A stretch of DNA of 64,000 bases from Linderina pennispora (taxonomy: Eukaryota; Kickxellomycota; Kickxellomycetes; Kickxellales; Kickxellaceae). Below are positions 37,966 to 48,025 of this stretch, one piece after another (position 1 is the stretch's first letter; the number at the start of each line of letters is the position of its first letter). The translations under genes and the position numbers were made by a program. The stretch is taken from NCBI RefSeq assembly GCF_002104995.1, contig NW_024468254.1:1115317-1179316 (forward strand). The letters run 5' to 3'. The notes beneath the pieces are model-generated. The model made no database searches. It saw only the letters and a program-made list of their open reading frames with translations, and was not told the origin of the DNA.

Positions 37966-38641
37966 CGTTTAGTGGTAGTTTCGTAATAAAGCTGTGTTTC
38001 AAAAACAGCGTATTGACCGAATGCAGAGACTATATACCGATCGACAACGAGCCTGCTTCAATTGGCTCAATGAGAGACATATTACCTATGGTCAGCCGTG
38101 TAAACCTTCAGCAATGTGGATAAATATTCTCAATCCCTTATTAAAAACAGAGCAGCAAGAGCTACGGAGGAGAAAATGAGGACGGGCTAGTCCCAAGGTA
38201 TCTGAAAATACATGCAGTTGGCTTGTCATCATGGTGTTGAAGTGTGCTGCTGCTTCGGGGTCAACAGGATGGCTTGATTATCATTAGCGTTGATGCAGCA
38301 AAGCCAGAACAAAAGATTGTGATCAATCTCTGCCTCAGCTATCGAACAGCTTGTCCATCAGTAATGTTGATGGAAGGCCTCTGCCAGCTTCTGATGGGTC
38401 GTCGGACTTTTCCTCCTCAACGCTAATATCGTCGATGGCGCAAAATCTGCACAGAATGCCTGCCTCTATGTGTGCGTTATTCTCTGAGGACAAGTGCATT
38501 GATAGGCCCAATTACAAGCAGCGCGTGTGATCAACTTTTCCCATAGCTAAACCTCGCTACCTGTGAGCCCCTTTTCTGTGCGTGCAGGCTGCACCGCCTG
38601 ACAGCAGTAATAAACATATTCCACACATACCTCTTTCCACA
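37966..38641. other. Intergenic, probable elongin C promoter
   Basis: A short plus frame (37994-38179, MFQKQRIDRMQRLY) might be another exon of the decayed gene to the left, but I cannot support it. The last 100 bases form the elongin C leader; TGCAG at 38585-38589 could be the acceptor of a leader intron. Confidence 0.35.
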
Positions 38642-38962
38642 ATGTCTGGTACTGAAGAATCCCCCACTGTGAAGCTGACCAGCGGCGATGGCTTCTCATT
38701 CATTATTGACAAGGCGGTTGCCAAGCAATCGGCTACTATAATGAATATGCTCGACATGTCAACGGGTGGGTTCACTGAGGCACTGACCAGCGAGATCAGA
38801 TTCCCAGAAATTAAGGGCCAGGTGCTGGAAAAGGTGTGCCAGTACCTGTTTTACAAACACAGGTACGCCGATGAGGGTGCAACCGAGCGAGTGCCAGACT
38901 TTGAATTTGACCTTGAAATATCTCTGGAGCTGATGATGGCTGCGGACTATCTCGACTGCTGA
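38642..38962 (+). CDS. ELC1: Elongin C (Skp1/BTB-fold adaptor)
   Basis: Adaptor of Cul3/Cul2-type or elongin-A ubiquitin ligases. The open frame begins at a GTG upstream, but the first ATG at 38642 gives MSGTEESPTVKLTSGDGFSF and 106 residues, close to the usual 100-112. The BTB/Skp1-like fold shows VKLTSGDGFSFIIDKAVAKQ, EIRFPEIKGQVLEKVCQYLF and FKHRY-like YKHRYAD. The family ending SLELMMAADYLDC is intact. Single exon. The SMC5 gene starts 330 bases downstream on the same strand. Confidence 0.95.
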   Translation: MSGTEESPTVKLTSGDGFSFIIDKAVAKQSATIMNMLDMSTGGFTEALTSEIRFPEIKGQVLEKVCQYLFYKHRYADEGATERVPDFEFDLEISLELMMAADYLDC

Positions 38963-39289
38963 ACGTTTGTTGAATAAATTCTCTTGAGATTTCAGCTGGA
39001 GTGACACGCCCTGGCGACATCACCTGCTATATTATCCAGTAGCATCAGCGGGAAATGCTGGGAAGTGTGTGGATAATGTCCATAGCGAGATGCAACCACC
39101 AAGGCCATCGTCAGTCGTTGCATGGGCTGATTCGGTCAGACCAGATCAGATCAGCTAAACTCTATGTGGCTTAGCTAAATTTGATCCATCAACCACACGC
39201 GCGCGTTAGCCTGGTTTTCGCGTTGCTTTGTGAGAAAAAAATCCGCTCTTTGCTTTCGCACCAGCTACATTATTCAACATTCTGACACA
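38963..39289. other. Intergenic between elongin C and SMC5
   Basis: Short promoter region of SMC5. A direct repeat AGACCAGATCAGATCAG (39139-39155) is visible. No gene seen. Confidence 0.4.
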
Positions 39290-42200
39290 ATGAGCGGACG
39301 GCGCTCAGCAAACAAACAGGGGACCACCAACGGCGTGCGATATGCCAAGGGGGACCTGAATGGCCTATCGTCTTCTAGCAGCTACGAGACAGCAGAGTCC
39401 GAGGCTGCGGATGACGTGGGCTCTGACACCGACTCACCTGCACCAAACCAAACAGGCAGCAGGCTGGTCAATGCACAGCATAGTCCTGACGAGTACCGCG
39501 CCGGGTCAATCATGCATATAAGCCTTCGCAACTTTGTCACATACGACCGCATCGAGGTGTCGCCAGGACCAAACCTCAACATGATCATTGGCCCCAACGG
39601 TACTGGCAAGAGCACGATTGTGTGCGCTATAGCGCTGGGTCTTGGCGAAAAGCCTTCGGTCCTAGGTCGTGCCAAGGATATTAGCGAGTACGTTAAGCAC
39701 GGGCACGAGTCAGGGTCAATCGAGATTACGCTGGCTGGCAAAGATGGAAGTGGTCCGGTGCGGATTCGGCGCGATATCAACCACCAGAACAACATGTCGT
39801 CATGGAAGCTTAATGGCAGAGCGGCAACTTTCAGCGAGGTCAGCAGTATGACAAAGTCGATGCATATCCAGGTCAACAACCTGTGCCAATTTCTGCCGCA
39901 GGACCGGGTGGTGGAGTTCTCAAAGATGTCGCCACAGGAGCTCCTCAAGGAGACGCAAAAGGCGCTGGGTCGAGATGATCTGTGGGACTTGCAAAAGAAA
40001 ATTGTCGAGAGACGCACACAAGAGCGACAAAAACTGACTGAGATCCAGCGGCTCCGCCAGGACACCGAGACACTGCGCAAGCAGAACGATGTGCTAGAGC
40101 GTGATGTGCAGCGGTGGCAAGAGCGGCAGGCAGCAGAGTCCCAGATGCGCGTACTTACTGCACTCATACCGGTTGTAAAATACACCGAGGCCAAGGCTGG
40201 GCACGATCGACGCAAGGAGGAGCGCAGGCGCGCCCATACCAACTACATGGAAGTGCGCAACCAGCCTGGGCCAGCTGAAGACGAGATCAAGACGTTGGAT
40301 GGCAAGATTGCCCGTACCGAGAATACGCGTCGCCGCAAGCAGGAAGAGCGCAACGAGCTCGAGAAGGAAGCCCGCCACCAGCTCAACCAGCTGGAGCGAC
40401 TCGACAAAACACAAACCGACCTGCAAAATGAATTTGAGGAACTCAAGAAGCGTGCGCAGAGGCGGCGTGAGGAAATCCGTAAGATGCGCGAGCAGATATC
40501 ACTGCTCGAGGCAAGCCATCCGCCAGAAAAGCCCCAGGGCGAGACAGAGGAGCTGAAGCGCCAGATTGCGGCATGTCGCGAGCGGATACTGGAAATGAAC
40601 AACGAGGTGCAGCAGCTGCAGGACGAACAGCGAGAGCTGATGCGGGGTGGTGGGCAGATGAACAGGGATTTGGCTCTGCGCGACGAGGAGCTGCGCAAAC
40701 TCGACGATGTTGTCGCGCGGCGGCGCAGCAACCTGCGCAGCTTCAGCGAGGACACGTTTAAGGCGCTGGAGTGGCTTGAGGCCAACCGCAGCAAATTCAA
40801 GCAGCATGTATTTACGCCTATCTGCCTCGAAGCATCTGTGCAGAATCCCCAGTACGCGCGAGTGATCGAAAGCATTGTGACCATGAGCTCGCTGCGCACG
40901 TTTGTCACGCAATGCGACGATGACTACTATACGTTCACGCAGGAGGTCATAGACCGTATGAAGCTCAGAATCGATGTCGTGAGTTACCACAAGAGCTTGA
41001 GCGACTTCAACCCTCCGCTGCCTCGTGATACGATCCGGGAGCTTGGGTTCGACGGCTACGCGATCGACTTTATTGAGGCTCACCCCACGGTGCTGGCAGC
41101 GCTATGCAACAAGGACAACATCCATGAGGTGCCAGTCGCCCTCGGACGTGTAGACAACGAGGCAATCGAGCGCAAGGGTGCATTCAAGGAATATGTCGCC
41201 GATGCCACAAAGTATACCATCACCCGTGGCCGCTACGGTGCCCACTCATCGACTGTGATGACAGCGCGGATCAAGCCGCAAGCGCGTCTCCTGTCGTCTG
41301 GCGAGACAGAGGAGGTCCAGGCAATACGTTCCCGGCTCATGAAGGAGATGGATGAGTTCCGTGACCAGCTGACCGAGAATGAGAAGAAGATGAAGAAGCT
41401 CAGCATCAAGGACCGCAAGGTGCGCGATAAACACCGCGAGGTAGAAAGCAAAGGCCAGGAGCTAAGGAAGGAGCGCGATCGCCAAAACAAGGAGGTCAGT
41501 ATGTGGGAGACACAAAGGCTCCAGATCGAGACGAAGTCAGCACAGCTGACAAACATGATACAAGAGGAGAGGCGTGACGCACAGGGCACCAGTACAGCGG
41601 CTGAACAAGAGCGCCGACGGATCACTGAGATGCAGCACGAGAATGCACGGCGCCGTGCTGAAACCATCGCCAGCATTGCTCAAATTGTCGACAAGCTAGC
41701 TTCAGTGATACATGAAATTGCCACCGTCAGCCTGTCGGGCCACAGCGACATGGCTCGGTTGCGCTTGCTTAGAGTCGAAGCCGAGCGATACAAGGAGGCC
41801 ATCGCAGATGCCAAGCGCCAGTTCGATGAAGCCAACGCCAGCTATGAGGAGGCCAAGCAACATGCCAAACGTTGCCTAGAGGAGACGCGGAGCCTCACGG
41901 AGAAAATGAGTGACGACGAGCGCCAGGCTGTACGTGATCTGCAGAATCAGCGGCGGGATGCGTCGTTTGAGGATCTCGAGATCGAGCTGTCTACATGCCA
42001 GCAGCGCCTCAATCTTGCGTCAAACAGTGGTCTCACAGCGCGTGTTATGGAGCAGTACGAGGAGCGCAAGCAGCGGCTCCAGGCCATGCACGACACACTG
42101 CGCAAGGCTGAAGCAGAGCTTAGCAAGGTGCGCAAGAAGAAGGAGCGGCTGAGGGAGCAGTGGGAGCAGCCGCTGGAAAGACTGGTCCGCCAGATCGGTG

Positions 42201-42739
42201 CGACATTCCAGCAAATGTTTGATCGCATGGACTGCATGGGCGAGGTGCGCCTGAAGCGGGTTGGCGACGGCATCATTGCCGAAGCAGTTGCCGCCAATGG
42301 CCAGGAACCAGACAGTGCTTCGCCGCAGGACGACGAGGACTATGACAACTGGGGTGTTGAGATCATGGTCTCGTTCCGTCGCAATGAGCCGCTCAAGCCG
42401 CTCAACAACCACCGCCAGTCGGGTGGCGAACGTGCTGTTTCAACAATCCTGTACTTGCAATCGCTTCAGGCCCTGGTGGCTGCACCGTTCCGTGTCGTCG
42501 ACGAGATCAACCAGGGCATGGACCAACGCAACGAGCGCCTGATTCACCGCCAGATTGTTGATACAGCCTGCAAAAGGGGGTCGTCGCAATACTTCCTAAT
42601 CACACCCAAGCTGCTGCCTGACCTCGACTACCACCCCATGATGAAGGTGCTGTGTATCTTCAACGGCGAGTGGCAACCCGAGGCGTTCAATCTGAACAAG
42701 TACATTACTAACGCACGGCGTGGAATTGCTGCTGTCTAA
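39290..42739 (+). CDS. SMC5: SMC5, subunit of the SMC5/6 complex
   Basis: ATPase arm of the SMC5/6 complex, acting in recombination repair and sister-chromatid resolution. The frame extends upstream without ATG; the first ATG (MSGRRSANKQ) gives 1149 residues, the usual size. The N-terminal head has IGPNGTGKSTIVCAIALGLG (Walker A, about 101-109) and DISEYVKHG, typical of SMC5. Two long coiled coils flank the hinge (about 485-640; FTPICLEASVQNPQYARVIE, DTIRELGFDGYAIDFIEAHP). The C-terminal head has RQSGGERAVSTILYLQ (signature, about 1042), FRVVDEINQGMDQRNER (Walker B, about 1068) and QYFLITPKLLPDLDYH. All ATPase residues are present. Intronless. Confidence 0.96.
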   Translation: MSGRRSANKQGTTNGVRYAKGDLNGLSSSSSYETAESEAADDVGSDTDSPAPNQTGSRLVNAQHSPDEYRAGSIMHISLRNFVTYDRIEVSPGPNLNMIIGPNGTGKSTIVCAIALGLGEKPSVLGRAKDISEYVKHGHESGSIEITLAGKDGSGPVRIRRDINHQNNMSSWKLNGRAATFSEVSSMTKSMHIQVNNLCQFLPQDRVVEFSKMSPQELLKETQKALGRDDLWDLQKKIVERRTQERQKLTEIQRLRQDTETLRKQNDVLERDVQRWQERQAAESQMRVLTALIPVVKYTEAKAGHDRRKEERRRAHTNYMEVRNQPGPAEDEIKTLDGKIARTENTRRRKQEERNELEKEARHQLNQLERLDKTQTDLQNEFEELKKRAQRRREEIRKMREQISLLEASHPPEKPQGETEELKRQIAACRERILEMNNEVQQLQDEQRELMRGGGQMNRDLALRDEELRKLDDVVARRRSNLRSFSEDTFKALEWLEANRSKFKQHVFTPICLEASVQNPQYARVIESIVTMSSLRTFVTQCDDDYYTFTQEVIDRMKLRIDVVSYHKSLSDFNPPLPRDTIRELGFDGYAIDFIEAHPTVLAALCNKDNIHEVPVALGRVDNEAIERKGAFKEYVADATKYTITRGRYGAHSSTVMTARIKPQARLLSSGETEEVQAIRSRLMKEMDEFRDQLTENEKKMKKLSIKDRKVRDKHREVESKGQELRKERDRQNKEVSMWETQRLQIETKSAQLTNMIQEERRDAQGTSTAAEQERRRITEMQHENARRRAETIASIAQIVDKLASVIHEIATVSLSGHSDMARLRLLRVEAERYKEAIADAKRQFDEANASYEEAKQHAKRCLEETRSLTEKMSDDERQAVRDLQNQRRDASFEDLEIELSTCQQRLNLASNSGLTARVMEQYEERKQRLQAMHDTLRKAEAELSKVRKKKERLREQWEQPLERLVRQIGATFQQMFDRMDCMGEVRLKRVGDGIIAEAVAANGQEPDSASPQDDEDYDNWGVEIMVSFRRNEPLKPLNNHRQSGGERAVSTILYLQSLQALVAAPFRVVDEINQGMDQRNERLIHRQIVDTACKRGSSQYFLITPKLLPDLDYHPMMKVLCIFNGEWQPEAFNLNKYITNARRGIAAV

Positions 42740-43120
42740 GCTGGGTTTATTTGAGGACAAGACGCTGTGCAATACATTATAATACTTGGAGATTCATTTC
42801 AAGCTGTAGAGAAGGCAGCACCGAAATCCCTTACGGCCAGCAGCATTGCTGTTTGCACCAACCAGCAACGGCGTGTCCCAATGTATTGAGATCGACATTG
42901 CCCATCATGCTGGAAAGTACATACCAGTTGTAGATCGTGGCACCAAGCAAAGGGGCAGTGGCCAAGCGCATAGATGGCTACATTTATTCCGAGCAAGTGT
43001 CGATCGGACCAACGCCTAGAAAAATGCCGAAAATAATCTGGAACAGCAGAGTAGACGCTGCTTCCCCTCTCTGTTTCGAACCGTTCTTGTTGCATTATCG
43101 CTATTCTGGATTACTAGTTA
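42740..43120. other. Intergenic, possible membrane-protein remnant on the minus strand
   Basis: The minus strand at about 43060-42830 reads STLLFQIIFGIFLGVGPIDT, two stops, then RLATAPLLGATIYNWYVLSS in the same frame. This looks like helices of a transporter interrupted by stops, so a decayed membrane-protein gene is possible. The family cannot be named. Confidence 0.3.
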
Positions 43121-44341
43121 ATGGCATCCGTGTATACTACTCCACATAAAACCTTTGACCCGAGGGCGTGGTCAGGGACACCCACACCTGGTAAGCCGCG
43201 CCCAGTTGCTGACCCCATCGGTCCTTCGGACATGGCTATTCTGTACACTGGTTTAGCACTCTACGCCATAACGGCTGCTGCTTTGGTCTTCGCATGGCTC
43301 AACCGGAAATTCCCTCCTCTGCGCGCAAAGAACCTTCCCTTGACAACGGTCATGTATCTGTCGGCTGTAATTTGGTTCTTTGGAAGCTGCGTGTGCAACG
43401 GACTCATTGAAAACAAAGGGATCTGGCGCGAATGCCAGGTGTGGGGTATCTGGGTCAACCTTGCCTTCGAGTATGTCTTTTCATGCACTGTCATTTTCCG
43501 GATCTATTCGCTGGACAGAATTTTTAACCAACGCAAAACAAACCGTGGGCTGCGGTACTGGGCTCCACTCATTGCAATGTACTGCTCAGTCCTTGTGCTG
43601 TGCATTGTGAGCCAGGCAGTGGACGAGAGCAATACGATAAAGTACATTGACTTTTTCAAGACTTGCCACTACATTACACACTACCGCTACGCCTGCATGT
43701 CCATTCGTTGGTGTCTGAGCGTGGTGATTGCTGCGCTCACAATCAAGATTCGGAATATCCACTCGTCATTCAATGAGTTCCGCGAGTCAGCTTTCTTTGC
43801 TGTCTTAAGCATCTCGACAGACCTCGAGACCACACTGGTCCAGGTCCTTAATAACAAGCATTCGTTGAGCAGAAGCATCAGGGGTACTGCGGCTGCGTTC
43901 GACTTTGCTACAGGATTCGTTGCCATCTGGATTCTAATTGGCTATCCGGTTATAAATTGCATCCTGCGTCGCGACGAATACCTCGAAGAGTGGCTCGATA
44001 AACTGTCGCGGGATGGCCTGCGAAACGAATATGCAATGGAACCGATCATGCAGAACAGCAGGTCAGGCTACTCGAAGTTCAAGCATGGATCTCTGGTGGA
44101 TACTGTCAAAGAGACGTCTGTTGCTCATCAGCCACTATCTCATATCGCCAATGATGAGCACAGCTATTGCTTGGAACACCAGCCAGGGAGCCTAGCCTCT
44201 TCAGCGGCTCTGCAACAAACAGACAGCGTGAGCGGTGTAGATCATCTCCCATACGGATACAGCGATATGAGCTCTGAGCCGGTACGGCTCGCATCCATAT
44301 CTGAAATGGGCAATGGCGGCAGGTCTCGATATATTCTTTGA
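43121..44341 (+). CDS. 7TM receptor-like membrane protein, spacer paralogue
   Basis: A 406-residue paralogue of the 7TM genes in the arms, in one exon from its ATG (MASVYTTPHKTF). Seven hydrophobic helices span about residues 35-290, with the shared motifs LRAKNLPLTTVMYLSAVIWF, SSFNEFRESAFFAV and ILRRDEYLEEWLDKLSRDGL. Unlike the arm copies it has a cytosolic tail of about 110 residues, rich in Ser, His and Gly, which could hold phosphorylation sites. A poly(A) signal (AATAAA, 44346-44351) follows. The gene ends 84 bases before the right-arm border and is convergent with the right-arm copy. GPCR-like topology, ligand unknown. Confidence 0.8.
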   Translation: MASVYTTPHKTFDPRAWSGTPTPGKPRPVADPIGPSDMAILYTGLALYAITAAALVFAWLNRKFPPLRAKNLPLTTVMYLSAVIWFFGSCVCNGLIENKGIWRECQVWGIWVNLAFEYVFSCTVIFRIYSLDRIFNQRKTNRGLRYWAPLIAMYCSVLVLCIVSQAVDESNTIKYIDFFKTCHYITHYRYACMSIRWCLSVVIAALTIKIRNIHSSFNEFRESAFFAVLSISTDLETTLVQVLNNKHSLSRSIRGTAAAFDFATGFVAIWILIGYPVINCILRRDEYLEEWLDKLSRDGLRNEYAMEPIMQNSRSGYSKFKHGSLVDTVKETSVAHQPLSHIANDEHSYCLEHQPGSLASSAALQQTDSVSGVDHLPYGYSDMSSEPVRLASISEMGNGGRSRYIL

Positions 44342-44428
44342 GAAAAATAAAGTTATTTGTCACAAACCCTCTAGGCGGTAACAGCGATACACAATGTAAA
44401 AAGGAAAAGAGGGCAAAAAGAATACTAG

Positions 44429-44501
44429 TGGGGCTTCCGTGGATCGAACACGGTGCCTTATGAACTTCAGTCATACGCTCTCCCAGATGAGCTAAAGCCC
44501 C
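44429..44501 (-). tRNA. tRNA-Phe (GAA), right arm
   Basis: Identical to the left-arm copy, with anticodon GAA and full cloverleaf. Its own terminator (TTCTTTTT) lies just outside the arm, so both copies could be transcribed. Confidence 0.95.
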
Positions 44502-44945
44502 AGAAAGACACAGTCCAAGCTATTGTCCGCGCCAGTTCGTTAGAATTTGAAGAAAATAATAGCTACCTATTATATACACACAGTGGCTATGCCGCTCTCA
44601 ACGGCGCTCTCATCAGGATACGTCTCCCAAACATTCACGCTGTGTGCTGTGCTTGATATCAGCGACATGCTAGAGATCAGACAGCCTCAATCGCCAGGTT
44701 TTATTTGGGAATCTATCTCCTGTGTGACTAGATGATATCCCTGAGCGACCTGTGCACTGACCCAACACTGCATTGCCATATGAAACCTGTGGACTTTATA
44801 TGAACACATGTTGTCACAGAATACCCGAAAGGGTAAGTGAGATGAACTGATTGATCGCACCTGCCTATTTCCAATCGCAATGTCCCTCATTGGGCTGGAT
44901 CATGCTCTCTATAAAACATGTACAGCATATATTTATAGTTGCGAC

Positions 44946-46003
44946 TCACAAAAGCTGCCGCTTGTAGTCAGAGTGCAGTTGGGCAGTCGAGGAAAACTGT
45001 ATCTGTCCAACCAGGTACGTCTCGTTCGATTCCACCCCGTACGCCTTCTGGAGCCCGTCATCCCGCAGCTTCCAGAGCCACTGGTTGAGGTACTCCCCAC
45101 GATCGAACAGGCATTTGTATGCTGGGTACGCGAGGACAATCCAGATACAGGCACTGCTGATGAATATGTCGAACGCCGTGTTCACAACACGAACAGTCTT
45201 GTTAAGCGGGTACCTCGGGAATGCAATGTGCAGTGCCGTGGTCTCGGCAATGAGCAGGAATGCAATGATGCACTGCGCAAGGTAGTTGCGGAACTCGTTG
45301 AACGAGGATGTGATTCTGCGAATCCGAATGGTGTAGTACAGAATAACTAGCCAGACCAGCCACACAATCGACAGACTTGCATACCGGAAGGCATCGCTGT
45401 AGTAGCAGAGCTGCAGCGACGGAATGAATGCGACTGTCAGGTCGTCACTAACTAGCTGGCCCGTGATGCAGTAGGAGAGAACAACCACTGCGATGATGAT
45501 GATAGGCACAAGGACCGCCCACCCACGATATGGCTGCTTGCGATTGAATACCAGGTCAAGCGCATATGCACGCATTAGAATACAGCACGATGACACGTAT
45601 ACCAATGCCGCACGGCCCCAGATTGCCCACAGCTTGCATATCGTCCAGGAGCCGACAATATTGACGTGGCCGTTTGTTGGCAAGTCTGCCACAAACCAGA
45701 GCAGGCCTGTGATGTACATGACTGTGGCAAGCCGCACATTCTTTGCCCGGATAGGGTGGTAGCTGTAATTGAGCCAGCAATACAGCACCAGCAAGAGAGT
45801 CAGGCTGTAACAGCATATTCCGGCGATAATGATAGCTCTATCTCCGCTGCCCACAGGATCCAGGTGCAGCCTTAATGCAGTGGCCGTCTACAGAAACAGG
45901 CAAAGGTTTCCTCAGATAAGATGCCTGCACCTCCGTTCATTTCCATGCATGGCTCTGCCGACCCCTACCTGTATCCGCTGTTCGTCAGATAGCCGTGGCC
46001 CAT
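44946..46003 (-). CDS. 7TM receptor-like membrane protein, two exons, right arm
   Basis: Mirror copy of the left-arm gene: exon 1 46003-45969, intron 45968-45871, exon 2 45870-44946, same 319-residue product with seven membrane helices. It faces the 406-residue paralogue tail to tail across the tRNA-Phe, which looks like the original arrangement of a small receptor cluster. Promoter sequence is shared with the other copy for about 2 kb, so expression should be similar. Confidence 0.75.
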
Positions 46004-46597
46004 GGTATATCCCGCTCTTCAAGAATGGCATAGAGGAGCAATAAAATGTAACAAGACTAGTGGGCAGGGGTTAGGGAGCTAGGGACTGTGCAAAGGAGAG
46101 GGGCAGCAGCAGTTTAATAAAGAGCCGATGGCAGGCGCTCCCAAGGTGCTGCACGGTCCTGCCTATCTCTCCCCAAAGTGGCAGGCAGCCTTAGCGGACC
46201 GCAGAAATCAATGCGACACTGCAATATTGCAGTTGCACATGAAGTCGCATGAGCTTATGCACAGCCTGGCGGTGTTGCAGGCAGCATACAGGTGCCTCAT
46301 CTGCAAGCGGTGGTCTTCCGGCGATAGGAGGTGCAATGCGCATTGCAAATCGGTTTGCTTTTGTTTTTGCGTATCCGTGCGCCAGTATTGGACCAGGACC
46401 AAGACCATCTGTGTGCTACGCCATGATCTACATCGACGGAAGCTCTATCGGAATCCGTGTCAAAAGTTGTGGCCAGAGGTTGAGTCAGCAGAGACAAGAG
46501 GACAGCAGGCTCTCGCTGCGGCTGTTCGTGGGCAGTTTTCATGGGGCCATGGTGCCACTCCTCCATCCCAAAGAGCTGGAGGCTGCGATCTCATACC

Positions 46598-46783
46598 TGG
46601 CTGGTTTTCAGATATGCCGAGTGTGGTGTTGATGAGCCACACGCTCTTGCTGAGTGGGCACTTTGGAAAGACCATGTGCAAGACAGTAGTCCGGGCAATG
46701 ATCATACTGACGACGGTGCACTGGACAAAGTAGCTGCAGAGCCCACTGAATAAGGAGACAATTCTGCGGATTCAGATTGTGTA
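46598..46783 (-). pseudogene. Decayed 7TM-receptor fragment, right arm
   Basis: Mirror copy of the left-arm fragment with the same TGA interruption. The decay therefore predates the arm duplication or has been homogenised since. Confidence 0.7.
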
Positions 46784-47206
46784 GTGAGTGGTGTTAACCT
46801 TTGGGATCAAATGCATAGTTACGAGTTTATATGTAGAGTGAGTAAATGTAATATGAAAGACAGAGTGAAGAACATGAAATAGCCTGGCCAGCTTGGGATC
46901 CAATTTCATGTGGTTTGGGCGTTGGCATGGCGGCACAAGAGTAGTCTAGAGCTCCAATGTCAACACAGTGGACCCACTGCCAATTACCATGACTGGCAGA
47001 CGACCATGGTCCGATTTTTTCCTACCCGACATGGCCGTTGCTGTTTAGTAGTCAGTGGTTATGCAAACAAAACACCTGTTTCTAGACTGTAGGTGTGCTG
47101 GCTGATTAATGGTGTGTCTACTGAGCAAAGTTGAATTGTATATTTAGAGAATGAAGTGTGTATCTAGAGATTGAGGAAGTCTATATGTGGCGTCTATATG
47201 AGCTGG

Positions 47207-47314
47207 TCAGAACTCGCTAATGTCGGGGTAAAAGTGAGCTGTGCGCACATGTTCGATCACCTTGATGGGGGTGTCGAAGAGCTGGCTGCAGCCTGAGCAA
47301 GGGCAGGTGTACAT
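47207..47314 (-). CDS. 35-residue C2H2 zinc-finger microprotein, right arm
   Basis: Mirror copy of the left-arm microprotein with identical TATA box and leader. The single finger has Cys4, Cys9, His22 and His27. It lies between the tRNA-Val and the 7TM fragment and shares no strand-mate within 1 kb. Confidence 0.5.
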   Translation of the reverse strand: MYTCPCSGCSQLFDTPIKVIEHVRTAHFYPDISEF

Positions 47315-47688
47315 TGTGGCTGTGTGGTGCTGGCGCTAAAAAAGAACGAAATAAGAAACTGAGATAGATAGTAGTTGTGGATACTGCGAAAGCCGGCAAA
47401 TGTTGCTGCGCATGTGCGAGCTTATAAAGCAGGCGGTGTACATAGCAGACATGCGGGCGATATATGTCTGCCCTGACACGTTGGGGCATACATAGTTGTC
47501 AGGGCTGCCACAGGCATCAGGGCTGTCATTTCTGGCCTCAAGAAGAATCGATCGAGAAAAAAAAAGTAGGCAGAGGCAAGGTGTCAGTTGCACACGTCTG
47601 CGGGGATGTCAACCCCACTAGCGCCCCCAACGATCCCGGGTAAAAAGGAGCCGGATCGGCTGGTGGCAAAACAAGAAAAAAGAACCAT

Positions 47689-47762
47689 TGCGTTCATCCA
47701 GGATCGAACTGGAGACCTTATGCGTGTGAAGCATACGTGATAGCCGACTACACCATGAACGC
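47689..47762 (-). tRNA. tRNA-Val (CAC), right arm
   Basis: Identical to the left-arm copy, with anticodon CAC, complete cloverleaf and T6 terminator. It sits 264 bases beyond the stop of the Zn2Cys6 gene on the same strand. Confidence 0.95.
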
Positions 47763-48025
47763 CGTTCAGGACGGTTAACCGCCGATTTCTGATTCTCGCC
47801 TTTTAAAATCTGTACTCGAAAGAGTCCATCTCGTACCAATGGCAAATCCCCAATTGTCTCCCTTGCATCTGGGCTCCGACCGCGGCGTCCACACCAGCTG
47901 TCGGCATTAGGCAGAGGCTGCCGCGCTTCACACCCATTTCTATGCCAATACCGTGGCAATGACACCCAGTAGAAAACTGCAAGAGTGGTGGAATGTTCAT
48001 TACGCGAGAAAATAAATTAAGCAGG

